Source: Varroa destructor
Lineage: Eukaryota; Arthropoda; Arachnida; Mesostigmata; Varroidae
Direction of reading: 5' to 3'
NCBI RefSeq assembly: GCF_002443255.2
Contig: NW_019211454.1
Span: forward strand, 65,402,179-65,466,178
DNA: 64,000 nucleotides
Shown here: piece by piece, positions 23,795 to 35,479 of the stretch
Numbering within the stretch: position 1 is the first letter of the stretch
Layout: each line of letters begins with the position of its first letter
Translations under genes and position numbers: made by a program
The notes under the pieces: generated by a model
The model's database searches: none
Seen by the model: the letters and a program-made list of their open reading frames with translations, nothing else
Told to the model about the DNA's origin: nothing

Positions 23795-24101
23795 TAACTC
23801 ACCCGGGCGTCTCATGTCGTCCAAGAAAACAAAAGGTAAGAACGAGTAGCGTGCTTATTAATAATTTCCACATTGAACATAGCCGCTTGGCTTTCCAACG
23901 GTTTCAGCGAAGGTCTGGGGCTCTAGAGTATCCGATGCCCGTTGCGCGCCTACGCAGTCGGTGAACGACGAGTACATCATGTGGAGCAGCAAGCTACAGA
24001 CATCACTGCACGACTGCCCCTCGTTTCCTCTGCCTCATTCGGGCTCCCTCTCCGCAGCCCAGCCTCAGTCGGTTGAAATAATGACTGGGCTGGTCTTTTA
24101 A
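23795..24101 (+). CDS. Two-exon gene for a 71-residue protein of unknown function
   Basis: A strong acceptor (TTATCTTTTTTCTGCAG, ending 23794) opens an exon with ATG at 23814 (MSSKKTK). It ends at 23835 with a near-perfect donor (AAAAG|GTAAGA). A 72-base intron ends in GGTTTCAG at 23907. Exon 2 (23908-24101) joins in the same phase and stays open to TAA at 24099-24101. The 71-residue product is basic at the start, then AKVWGSRVSDARCAPTQSV and NDEYIMWSSKLQTSLHDCPS, with a Pro/Ser-rich end. It has two Cys and no signal peptide or membrane segment. The coding part is clearly richer in G and C than its surroundings. The N-terminus resembles the start of myosin regulatory light chains, but no EF-hand follows. 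An upstream non-coding exon is implied by the acceptor before the ATG. AATAAA lies at 24352-24357. Confidence 0.5.
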
Positions 24102-24351
24102 TAACTGTGTAGCGCCACCCGCAGAGTTACACTAGCGTGTACTTTACCATAGCGACTCGGCCTTTGCTCATCCATTTATAATTTAGTCCAATCTTTTCGA
24201 CTAGCTAAGTTTTGCGGGCCTCTAACTTCTTGCATCTAAACGTATCGATATTTCGCATATCGTATATGTTAGGATAAGCTAGGTGACGAGAAGACTTGAT
24301 CCCTAAAAGTTAGTGACATTATATTTGAATTGCTTTTCCTGTCCTTTTTTC

Positions 24352-24357
24352 AATAAA
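24352..24357 (+). terminator. Poly(A) signal for the 71-residue gene
   Basis: AATAAA in a T-rich context, about 250 bases after the stop codon at 24101, on the same strand. Confidence 0.4.
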
Positions 24358-24359
24358 TA

Positions 24360-26740
24360 TAACTTAATTACCTAAAACGTCGTTATATCGACATTGGAAA
24401 TAATTAATTGCAACTTTATTTAAAGCTAGAAAATTTCACACATTGCTATCGTTGTGGCCGATATGTCATGTCGTTTCATTGTCTAACTTCAACGTGATCA
24501 CACCGAGAGAGACAAGTTGTACCTAGAATTTCCTAGTTTTTCTTTAAACTATATCAGATAGTAATTCATTGACGCCGAATATATCATATTTACGCTAAGT
24601 ATCAGCATTACAGTTGACGTATGTGCTGCCCTAGTCACTCAGCACACCATCCTCACTAATTGTTAAGGTAGGCTGTTGAATTGTGTTACAAATATTGACC
24701 TTCGAAAAAAGGAAAAGAATACAAAATGCAGCACACACACGTTAGGCATTTCTAGCCGATAGTTTTTATAGTGTTCCAAGTAATCTTTCTGTGTAGACTT
24801 ACATCAGCGTGTAGATGTAGATGGAACATCCGTTAATGGCTAACTAGACCTGTTTTCTGTTTGCGTTGGACCATAAGGATTTTACATCATTTAGATAGAT
24901 TTTGCGGAGATTTATACGGGCTTCACTACCAGCCAATAACTCGGAGATTAACAGTTCCATCAAGTGTTCTTTCTCTATAAATTCTACAAGCTACCGTACC
25001 GTAGGCAAAAGCTAAAGGGGCTACAATAAGAAACATATCACGCTGTTTGACAAAAGTTCCTGATCAAAGCCAAGCAATACTTGTCGGAGTCTGCTAACCG
25101 CGCCTGCCGCTGCACTAAAAGCAGACCTATGCTATTGCCTGGTGTTAAATAAGTGCACCTAACGCGAAATCTACGGTAGAGAGTCGTAGCGAACGGTGTC
25201 GAGCAATCTCGCAGATCGCTGCTCCCTACTCAAAGGGAGCCGAGCTACTCGAAGAGGCCGAAGAATTGATAGGGCAACTGTGGGGTTGCGCGGGACAATC
25301 TAAAACCCGAGGTGGCCAAAAGGGCTAACGAGTCGAAAGGAGAGCGGCGGAATTGCTGAGCTGGCAGCTTCTGCGATGGGCGCTGCCGAAGCAGAAAGCA
25401 GAGTCCACGAATTGAAGCGACAGGCAAAGACAAAGAGATGTCTTAAAGTTTCTTAAATTTCTCGGCCATTTAATCTTTTTCACCGTAATCCCTCGACAAC
25501 ATGCCGACTGATCGGCGTCTATTAAAATCCATTATATGTCTGCTCAGAGCACGGCTAACCGTCAAAGATGGGGTCTGATTTGTTTCGAAATTCAGCTGGC
25601 GTGGTACTCGTTCATGTTCACATCGACGACAAAGTACAATAAACGAGTGATACTCCTGTTAAATAGTGTATCTTAATCATTTAAGGGAATCGTGTAGTCG
25701 CTTATAACTCATCTCTGTATAACCACTAAAGGCGGGGTATGAACGCAAACTGCATAAGAAATGTGTTAAGAAACATGTTAGGAAATGTAACATCACGGTT
25801 TCCGACAATTATTTTATGTGCTACGATGTCATATATTTTTGTCTTTGACTTCGCAGAACGAGTACGAGATATCACTATAAATAAAAACAAATCAAACTCG
25901 CAGAATATAAACAGAAGAATGAATGTTTATTTACAGTCTCAAGGAGTATTGCACGCGCCGTATTATATGGTCCTAAAAGGCTTCAGTCGCGTTTAACTAT
26001 GCTCAGATAGACATGAAAGCTCTTGGGATATTTCGTACTTCTATAAAGGAGTCGTCCCTGCTTAAGTTTAGAACTATCTTTGAAGATTATATAGATAGCT
26101 ACTGCAGTAATAATAATGTTTACCTACGCATTTCATATGATGTCATACTGACATCAACTTTACTGGGACACTGTCAGATATGCCTGTGGCTCTCATATGG
26201 TTATATACTTGTTCAAGATTTAGCATTCATCTTAGAAATGCCCACTTTCTACTAAGCGTTTAACCTTAGCTGAAAACTTCCGTCCTGTGGAGAAGTCTAG
26301 AAAGTTGGGCATGCTAACATTTAAGAATCCCTGCGGGGGATCTAAGACGACCCAACGAGCGTTGCATCATTTGACCGACCTCAAAGCTTTGCGTTAACAA
26401 GATACGAGATTAACGATCACTGCTATGTCTTATGACGGAAGTCGCTCGTCTGCATATAAGTATATTTGTGTCTTCTTCAGTTTATAGCTGTCTTCGTATT
26501 CTGATGTATCCTTGGACCACGGAAATTCCGGGGTAAAGTTTCTAACATTATTTTCATTACGAAACATGAATAACATTAATCTCATATTTTTAAATACCGC
26601 TTTTTTATAACAATGCGAAACTTTGGGGCACTTTTTACGTGTTGGGGATGAACTCGTATTTTTGCAATCTAAGAGCATTCATCTGATTAGGGCCGGTCGG
26701 GCTTTTAGCATATGAATTGTTGTAAGGCATGGAAAACCAG
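24360..26740. other. No supported gene; one GC-rich patch
   Basis: Mostly AT-rich. The patch at 25190-25440 is richer in GC and gives short, Glu/Lys/Ala-rich open segments on the plus strand in shifting frames (for example AELLEEAEELIGQLWGCAG), as an old gag-like or coiled-coil sequence would, but I cannot assign it. The two consecutive plus-strand frames at 25739-25996 and 26013-26255 show no motif. Confidence 0.3.
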
Positions 26741-27320
26741 GGTGTATATTTACGAATTTAATTTTGAAACTACAGCGTCGGCAACAGCTTGCCTTAAAAA
26801 CGTGTTTGGTGAAGTTTCTACGACTAGAAACGCCGTGAGCCGTTGGATCCAAAAAATTTCAGAAGGAAAATTTTGGATGGCGGGACGTTAGCTAAAAGTA
26901 AATGCACAGTTACAAAACCCCAGTGTATCTGCCTAGAGGTGTTGTTTACTAAAACTTCGTGAGTCTTGGATCATCGATTACGGCTACGGTGTAGTATCTA
27001 CTACTGAATGAGATGATGACAAAATTCCGCTTTAAACAACCAAGATTGGAAACTACTACGATTGCATGGCAAAAGTCGACCGTACACCGGAAGAATCATT
27101 GCAACAAAGTAACAACAACTGTAGAACTAATTCCAGAGATATGTATCATTTGAAGGTTTCGACCACTTCTTAACAGAACAATTATTCAAATTTCAATATG
27201 ATGCCAACCCCCCAAGACTCTCGTACCATATGTTTATGTTCTATACCGGTTTCTATGATAACGCAATAAAAGAGTTACCACCCAGATGTCAGAGAGCCCT
27301 AAATAAGAATATAATACATT
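26741..27320 (+). mobile_element. Degraded mariner-like transposon
   Basis: The first part reads in one frame as YEFNFETTASATACLKNVFG then EVSTTRNAVSRWIQKISEG, matching the HTH region of mariner transposases (a YEF start, the FGE turn, and a WFQKF-like recognition helix). Near 27240-27310 the segment FYDNAIKELPPRCQRALNKN matches the usual C-terminal end of the same family (F-x-x-x-I-x-x-LP-x-R-W-x-K). The middle, which should hold the DDD catalytic core, is mostly unreadable, shorter than expected and full of stops. The copy is therefore dead. I did not find the terminal inverted repeats. Confidence 0.45.
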
Positions 27321-28512
27321 CTTCTATTCTAAAACAAAAGAATGAAGCCAAAGGATACTCTACCACGTTTTTTATTGAACGACCTTGTGTATAATGTTTA
27401 CGATTACTGGCCTTATAACTGTGCCATCCAGATTGACAGATAGGTGGACATCATTGTCATACAAACAAGTCATCCGGTAGACGGCTTGCATAACCGGAAA
27501 CGTGCCCGACTATTGGTTCAAAAAATGCACAATCTAGTTTTGAAACGTATCGGTCTCAATTTAAAAATGGTAAATCTGATTATGATACTGCTTCTTTTAT
27601 ACGACCCTGATCCGAATTCTCATGCTAATATTTCTAAGACCAAATCCTGTCTACATACAGTGAGAGCGGATAATATATAGGTGGCTCAGATATCAAACGG
27701 CTGAAGTGTTTGCCGGGTATGTTCTAGATGCTTTGCGTATTTTCCAAAGACTCAATTCTCTAAGAAACTTTAACTACTCCGACAGCTGACATGAATGGTT
27801 TTACCTTATAATGTATTCATTTTGTATTCACCCTATTTGTATGCAAAGTTGGGCAAATTTCGCCGTAGTGGTTCTGCGATAGCCACATGTGTTAGAACGG
27901 ATTATGCCCTTTTGTATGAAAAACTTTATACTTGCTCGTCCTAGCTGTCCTTTAGCCAGCTTCTTAAACGCCCCCTGCTCTTCGTTAAGAGCATCAAGAG
28001 AATACAAGTTGAATGAAGAATATGGGCTTGGCTCTGTTTGTATCGAAAGCTGCATCCTCTTCTATGTTTGTTTCATCCTTTCTCAAAACGTTTAGTTGCG
28101 AACATTTTCGAAACACGTTGCCGGATTATCGGGAAAATTTATTTAGCTATTTTGAAATTTCAGAAAAACTTACCAACGCTCTCCCGGACGAAACCTCCCG
28201 CCGTATGCAAGACTATGTAATTAACTAGAGCTGAATGCTCTTGAATTCACTCTTACTTCGGATCAGCTGTAACAAATCACAGGCGTTGGTATCAAACGAT
28301 TATCACACTAAGCTTCTTTAATATGGTTTGAGCAACATATCAATACGTGAAAACTATAGGCTAGCTAATTTTTTATGTTCAAATTTAATACTCTATCAAG
28401 TACACTTGATAAACTCACAATAGGTGTAACACAAGATCGATAAAACAAGCTGTTTCGGAAGGGGCTATTTGTAAACTAGCTTCGGACCGAGTTCGGTACG
28501 GTCGGACAACGT
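27321..28512. other. No supported gene
   Basis: Overlapping open frames occur on both strands at 27828-28228, none with a recognisable motif. The plus-strand piece around 28090-28225 has moderately coding-like composition (Phe, Glu, Asn, Arg) and may be transposon remains. Confidence 0.3.
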
Positions 28513-28859
28513 AGTCAAACGACACGCTCAAGAAGAGTGTTCGACCCAGACTCAAGCAGAAAGCAAAGTTCCCTAGTGGAGCCAAAGTGGCCAATGGCAC
28601 TGTATCTCTCCGAAACTCTTATGCTCCCGATAGGCGTCCTAGCCTATGTACTCCCATTAGGCTCAATAAGAGCCAGACGCTAAGACAGGTAAGGAAAGCA
28701 CGTAGGTTCGTAGCTTCCCTCTACCGTTACGTCGTGGCGGTCTGCGTACTGAAAACCTTGCGTGCAGTGCACGCTCTTTGTAGCACACAGGGTTTAGGTC
28801 CAGGAGGCCGAAACCGTACAACACCCGTCGTGCATCCCTTGCCAGCCGGTTCGGCCTGA
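28513..28859 (+). CDS. Unrecognised basic open frame
   Basis: The frame is open for 115 codons to a TGA at about 28857. The first 59 codons are strongly basic and Ser/Pro-rich (SNDTLKKSVRPRLKQKAKF, then SGAKVANGTVSLRNSYAPD). They end at an excellent donor (GACAG|GTAAGG at 28689), so the real exon may stop there. The segment is richer in GC than its surroundings. I found no acceptor I trust at its start and no partner exon. It could be an isolated exon or a piece of a retroelement gag. Confidence 0.25.
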
Positions 28860-30743
28860 TTGTCAAAAAAGCGCTATAACGGGGTAATATAAGCGAAGAG
28901 AATGACTGGTTTTAACGGTAGTAAGGCCTGAAACAACCTTGCAGTTCTTTCGTTAGACTCTTTGCAATCCTTTGATAAGTACTAACCATCGTTGGAAAAC
29001 CGACAACGACGAGTGTAGTTAAAATTAAAATTGGACTCATCACATTATTTGTACCAAGCGATTCTGCAATTCAACGTTTTACGCATCCGCATGTCTCCGT
29101 CGCACTTTTTGGTCCACTCGTTGTTATTCTGCTTTAAAACTGAACCAAATCAGAGACGCTGTAGCATAAGAAAGCTCGATAAAGCTAGATTTCCAAACTA
29201 AAGAGTAATCCGCTAGGATATAAGGTAATTGATCCTATCACCTCCAGAAGAAATCCGGCGTGCCATTTACAGCAAGCTACACGTACAATATTTGTTGTAT
29301 GTTCCGATCGTACCAGTGCGTTAGTATTACGCATCAGCGTAATTACGCGACAAACAATCAACTTAAAGCGTTTTATAAAGCAACCATTTATCACGGCTCT
29401 TTTGAGGAAACGGTTTACGCACAAAATCCGAGTGTCCAATGCCCTTTGTAAAAATGGTAATATGTAAAGCTTCTGCTCAGAAAAGAAAGATAGTCAAATT
29501 GAATTTTCCAAAAAGTGACCATTTCCGTCTACTAACAGATTGGCTCTAAAATGAAAAAACAATGTAAACCGTTCCAGAAAAGGTGCTACGAGCAACTTTG
29601 CGAAACTAACCAGAGAGACATCACCTTTCGCCGTTACGATTTAAAACATCGCGGCACCTTTACAATCGTATCGCCGAGAGAATACTAGTCTCAATAAACT
29701 AAAAATTTCGCTGTTTATAAATACGTTTCTTAGGCAGCGTGATAAGCTGAGTACCGCAGTAGGCATCATTGTCTCTGTCGTGACATTTATATCCTGTGTT
29801 AATCATCAATGTTGATCTGTCCATTTAATTATTACCATTACTAAATCCTGATTTTTAGCAAAAATGGATACATGTATTTTACATAGGGGGTTTGTAGCGC
29901 GCGATGAATTCTGCGACGGCGTTTTTCATTTAGCAGCTCGCCAAATCCGCTGTACTAGAAGCTTCGATTGCCTGATGTGCTGTTTTCAGCTCTGCTTCAT
30001 CTTGTTCCCCATCTGCTTACAGACGATCTATTAGCGTTACCTCTTCTGAGATCTTTTTTTTCAATGTTAGCTACGCTTCGTTGCTGTATCCCATTGAAAC
30101 TTCGCTCTTAACCTATAGGTCTTATCAAACTAGAGGTAAGTTGGGAGAGGATGCTGCACTCGCCGGCAACTGCTAGGTTGGCTAGTAAGCCGAGACTCAA
30201 CAAGTGCTTCAAAGGTTGACAATGGGGAACTACCTGGTACAGCTTGAAATCAGCATAGGCGATATGTGCCGAATGTTTCTGTTTTTACCAACACTTGCTT
30301 GCGGTGTTCGTTACTGGAGCCTCTATTGTGGTATCTACTCAAACTAGTGTTTTAGGGCGCTTACTAATACTCTTCTAGTAAGTGCGCGTCTCCTCATTCA
30401 AAATGAGCCGGGTGAATGACGGCTGTTGTTGTGGGTGCACAATAACCCCCAACTCCTATACACCACTGCCTCTTTCTGGAAACCTAGCGATGAGAGAATT
30501 GTCAGACGGAGTAGATGTGTACAAGTCATTTATCTTAGAGCTTCGAGCTGACCGTGTTTATCAATGTGCTAGATATTTGTTCTACAGTCATTTCTTCCAA
30601 GTTACTATATTGAATCGACTAATCGGGATCTCGATGTACATATAGAATAAAGGACCGAATATCGGGTACAGAAGCCGACGCGCTTTTATATCATTTTCAA
30701 ACATAATATGTATTGTTCTCAAATACGTGCCGTTATTGATGCA

Positions 30744-30775
<32 letters not shown>

Positions 30776-33700
30776 TGTACAATAATGATGCAGATAAATT
30801 AGTCGTAGAGTGGCGTTGGGACGCACGGCTAGTTCCTCATATTATGGTACACTCAGCAATGAAACGCATTGCGTGTACCTCTCTGTGTATGCCGATATTC
30901 TGCTTCGCCGACCTTAGTTTTTATAGGTTTGCTTAGCACTGTTTAGTTAAGTGTCGCTAAGCTGTTCGATTCAACCGATCGAAATAGTAACGCTTGAACC
31001 GAATTTGATGCCACTGTAGCCAAGGATCGGCACAATTTCGAAGGCGCGAAGCTATTCAAACCGATTCAAGCGACAAGGCTAATAAAGATGCCGTTCCAAA
31101 ACTATGAAACTGAATTCTATTCCATAGCTAATTTATATTTTAGTCTGGCACAGGCTGTTTTAGAGTAACCTCGTAAAATCCTACCGGACATTCTAGCTAT
31201 CCAAATGTGTTCATTACCTGCTCTAAGTCGAACAAACCCTAATGAAAATGCTTGCTTCTTTCATATTCGGTAGACGAATCTATCATATTAATCTAATGTC
31301 AAATATTGTCATAATATTGCAAGTGATTCTACACAGAATGTGTGTCTGGACAGAATTGTGCCTTGCTAACTACAGATGTATCAGATTATTATTTGTCAAA
31401 TTTAAAGCAGAAATTTTCGGGAAGTATTTGTTTCGGAGCCTCTTTCTCAACCTATCGTGTTTGTGTGATACGAGACGAGACGACTATTGTTATGCGCATA
31501 ACAGCAACCCGTAGTGAAATCAGGTCAAACGATCTACTAATGGTACAAACTATCTTGAATTTCTATTGTGTCCCCGTTGCAGAAACATAGAACTACGGAA
31601 GCGTAATTTTTCTCGTGTTAAAATGTCGTGTATTTAGAAACAATAGTAATAAAACAATAAAATTGAATAGGACTAGCGCATTTCACTGGGGAAATTTGTT
31701 AGGTTCTCAAAAACTTAGTTCAGTTTTAAGCGATCAAATTGGGCCAAAATGACCATGCGGCCACAGCTTTTCGGCTCAACTGCGCTCGAAAGAATAGTTA
31801 TTTAGTATTTACGTTACTTAGCCGTTCAAATATCGTAATCACATCTATGTGATACGCAGCTAATACCTTAAAAAATTTAAAAGAACAAGCGTTTTATTGG
31901 CAAATGGTTTACTTGATATCAACCAATCAGCTTTAGAGTCGTCTTCAAACTCCTGTTTATTTCAACAGCAAATAATTAAAAGGTAAAAATCCTACGCTTC
32001 ATCATAATTATCGGTACATTGAGCTGGATCGAAATTAACAACGTTTGAAGATCACTTACGCGTTTTCTGAATGAGAAGACAGGAACACTCCGTCTGATGG
32101 TGCGCTTGTTTTGATCCATCTGTTCCCTTTTGAAGATTTTAAGCTAATCGAATAGATTTTTCATCATCGCACTCGATACCACTATTGTATGGTTTCCTTT
32201 ACAGAAGAACGCCGGTGTTATGAGAAGCTTATTTAAGAGTGAACGCGCGGCCGAGTAGCTGCGATAAAGCAGACTAGCGTTTATAATCAAATCGATATGT
32301 TTTAGTTGTCTGTCTAAAACACTTCATGCAACTTTATCGATTGGAGAACCTCATGAAAAGTTTATCGAAATGGAAGAAGCGATATTTGCTCTCGGCCGCT
32401 GGTTTTCTGCGCGAAACAAAATGTGTCCATGTCCGGTTTCGAACCTAAATCACCTCACGTAGCCTAATGTTTTATATGCGAAAATTTGTTCAGATCTTAA
32501 TTCTTCGTGAAAACGTTGCCATGAGTTAATATCCACGAATGAATTGCTTAGGTCATAAGCTGCACTGTTATACGGCGAGGCCGCATGTACGCAAGTTAAA
32601 GGACTGGGAAATTCAATGTTCAAGACGTCCCGTTTGGCGGTGTATATATTATATAGTATTTGTAGAGTATCTGCAAAACGTTTAAGTGGTCGTCTATCAA
32701 CTGAAAGATCAAATGAAACTAAACTTGGGAATTATAATTATTACAATGATAGTGGTAATACTAACAAATATGCCGGACCCCCACTATGGTTTTATGCTAT
32801 ATTTGTGAGCGTCGGAACTTACTCTGTATGCGTGTCACTTAAGCTTGTTATGTTGTAAGCGTTTGAGCTGATCGCAGGGAATTACAGGATCTTCCTCTTG
32901 TTGGCAAAAGGAACATGCAGTACGCGTGTTTCAGAAGTAGACAACAGTTAACAGTTTGAAACAGAATTTAGCTATCTTTTCGTTAAATAAACCTTTTTTT
33001 CAACTACAAAATCGTGTTCTGTGGTGGTAACTACACTACATTGTACTACATCGTATATTCAATGTACCACACAACATTGTCAGATTTCCAACAAAAGCTG
33101 GATAGAAGTGTCATACAATTGACTAAATGAGTTAGTCAAATATATTTATCTTCTTAAAATAAAGATACTTAGAGTAAGTAGTAGTACCGTTGCTATTGAC
33201 TAAAAAGTTCGTCGTTGAGAGATCGAAACGTAGTCGGTTGGACCTCGTCCATTCTTGTTAAGAATATAGAGTGAGGTAGCTTTGTCTCATTCCGGCCGTA
33301 GTTCAGCTATGCCAAGGCTCTAGTACCTGTATGTTATTACCTATTGGTTCGGTTGCCACGTTTCTTCAGGAAGTGGCAGGGGTTTCAGTAAAAATCAAAG
33401 GAAACATCTTGGTTTACTTTTCGGCCCACAGACATCCAGAAGGTCCAAGAGACTACCGACTCCTTCGCAAACAAACGGGACTAGCCTATCCTACCCGAAA
33501 GGCGATTGCGACCCTTTTCTTCTAAACAATGGGTGCCGTTGGACGCTATTGCACTTCACGCTGTAAACTTCGAGTTACTACGCGAACCGATGATCTTCAC
33601 AATTCATCAAAATATCATATATAATCTAGAATGAGGCATAGTCTTTTGAAACACGTATCTTGCTACCTTGCGTACCAATAATATATTGAATCCTAGGTAT

Positions 33701-34200
33701 TTTTGTCACTATTTTTCTATGGGGACAAGTTGTATTTTTACAAGTACTCGTTCGGTGAAGAGATTTGGGCACGGACAAAGCGGTCGGCCAAAATGAAGCG
33801 GTGGAGCGTCGGACAAAGTGGGGGGCAGTCGTGTTGCCGCCGAAGTTATCTTTTTTTGACTGCTTAAGGTCTAGGCAATGGATCAGGGTTTTGGAGACAA
33901 CAGCAGCTGTCTGCGGACAGTCACATACGTTTCTGTTCGGGACTACTCGTGAAATTTTACCAGGTTCAGTTCAGTACTAATTCAGATCTGCTGTGAGCAA
34001 CAAAACGGCGTAGGATAAGTTCAAACCTCGTATGTCTGAGCGGTTTCCACGGCGTATATGCATGGGTCTGAAGAGGTGACGAGAACTTGTCCAGTTTATT
34101 GAAGAGAAGTGGATTCTGCTGGAAGGTGTTGAGTTGCCATGAAGGACGTCAAGGCACGCGACTATAGAACGCACGAAGATATAACTGAGGCTCTAATAAT
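28860..34200. other. Gene-poor stretch with one microsatellite
   Basis: No gene could be supported. It contains the GCAC/CA microsatellite at 30741-30774. A plus-strand frame at 31342-31590 has even amino-acid composition but no motif or splice partner. The frames at 30382-30645 and 32616-32858 are likewise unassigned. Confidence 0.35.
30741..30774. repeat. (GCAC)n(CA)n compound microsatellite
   Basis: Five or so GCAC units run directly into seven CA units, a typical compound simple repeat. Confidence 0.95.
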
Positions 34201-34204
34201 AGAT

Positions 34205-34400
34205 TCAGCTTCCACGGTAATAGAGTTTCATGCCAGTCAAGGATGCCAGCGCTAAAAAAAGCCAGACCCGATGTATTCGCGTGGCAAAGCACTCATATTG
34301 ACTTGAAAACATCTGATGGTACCATAAAGTTAAGAGGTTTTGAGGTGGCTGATATCCGGAGACCTCTAAACTCCGAAGAATGCAGTGTCTAAACGAGGCC
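34205..34400 (+). pseudogene. Possible gag-like open segment upstream of the Gypsy pol remnant
   Basis: One frame stays open for about 65 codons with good coding composition, including MPALKKARPDVFAWQSTHID and LRGFEVADIRRPLNSEEC, ending in TAA before the ATG of the next open frame at 34380. It lies 1.2 kb before the Gypsy protease and on the same strand, as gag would. I cannot match it to a gag family. No zinc knuckle was found between it and the protease. Confidence 0.25.
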
Positions 34401-35479
34401 ATCGTTAGACTTGATGAAAGGCAGGTGTTTGTAGGTCCGTACTTTTCGGCGGGCTCCTGCGCTGAGACAAGGGATACACCGCACCGCTACGGACCACCCC
34501 CAACTGTAGCCGAAATTATGATCTTCCACACTGGAAAAACAAATAGGCATCCAGAGATTCGAAAAACTGTACAGCAGGTACTAAACGCTTTTATGTCAGC
34601 CCCGGCGTCCACCATAAGGTTTGGAAGTGATGCTTCGGAGTGAAGGTAGCCGAAGTTGAATGCCTAGGAGTTAAACAAGCGTAATTGGTGTTTGTCCTCA
34701 TTTAAGTAAAGACAATTGATTGCAAAATTCTGAAAGGTGCTTACGCGCGTGCATAAGTCTTAAATAGGGTAGTGTCAGCAGGGAGAGATTTCCTTGGAAC
34801 GATATGAAAATGCTTTAAATGATCGGGGAGCCTTCGAAAAACGGCAAACTTCGATCAGTTCTCGTAGATTTGGGGCAATTTTCTAGAGCTAGTTCTTGAT
34901 TCAGAGACCTTTTTGGTTTTTGACGGGAGTCGCCTCAAGGAATGATCGGACAAAATGGCACGCCTAGCTACGGATAGAGAATGGCGGCGGAGCGAAGTCG
35001 TTCGGCTTGAGTCTAGCAAAAGATGACCATCTTTGCTTGCATCTGGAACTCTGAGCAGTCGCGGCGGCTGCTACGGGCATCGGTAACGGGGCCAATTACA
35101 GGTAAACTGCCCGCGCGCACGAGTGTCGGACATTAGATCTCCTCAAAGGGTCCTCACTGCTTTGCGATTCATCGCAGCCGCCATGTTTACTTCGGTTTCG
35201 AATTGGAGACGAATAGACCGGTGCGAAGATATCTCGGCCGCGCTTTTCCGAATACACCGACGCATCGCCCTTGATTTTGGTTGCATTTCGATGATTAACA
35301 GCAACGCTAGCTGTCGCCGGAGAAGTAAACTTCAACGTCGGAGGGGACCAGGTAGAGGTATCCGTCTGAAGCAGTGGTTCATAAAAAAACAGTATTGCTC
35401 TAGCTGGAAAAACCAGGTGGTGTATAATCTGTGTTGGATCATTCTTATCCCGTATTGGTTGAAGGCCAGATAATCAAGA

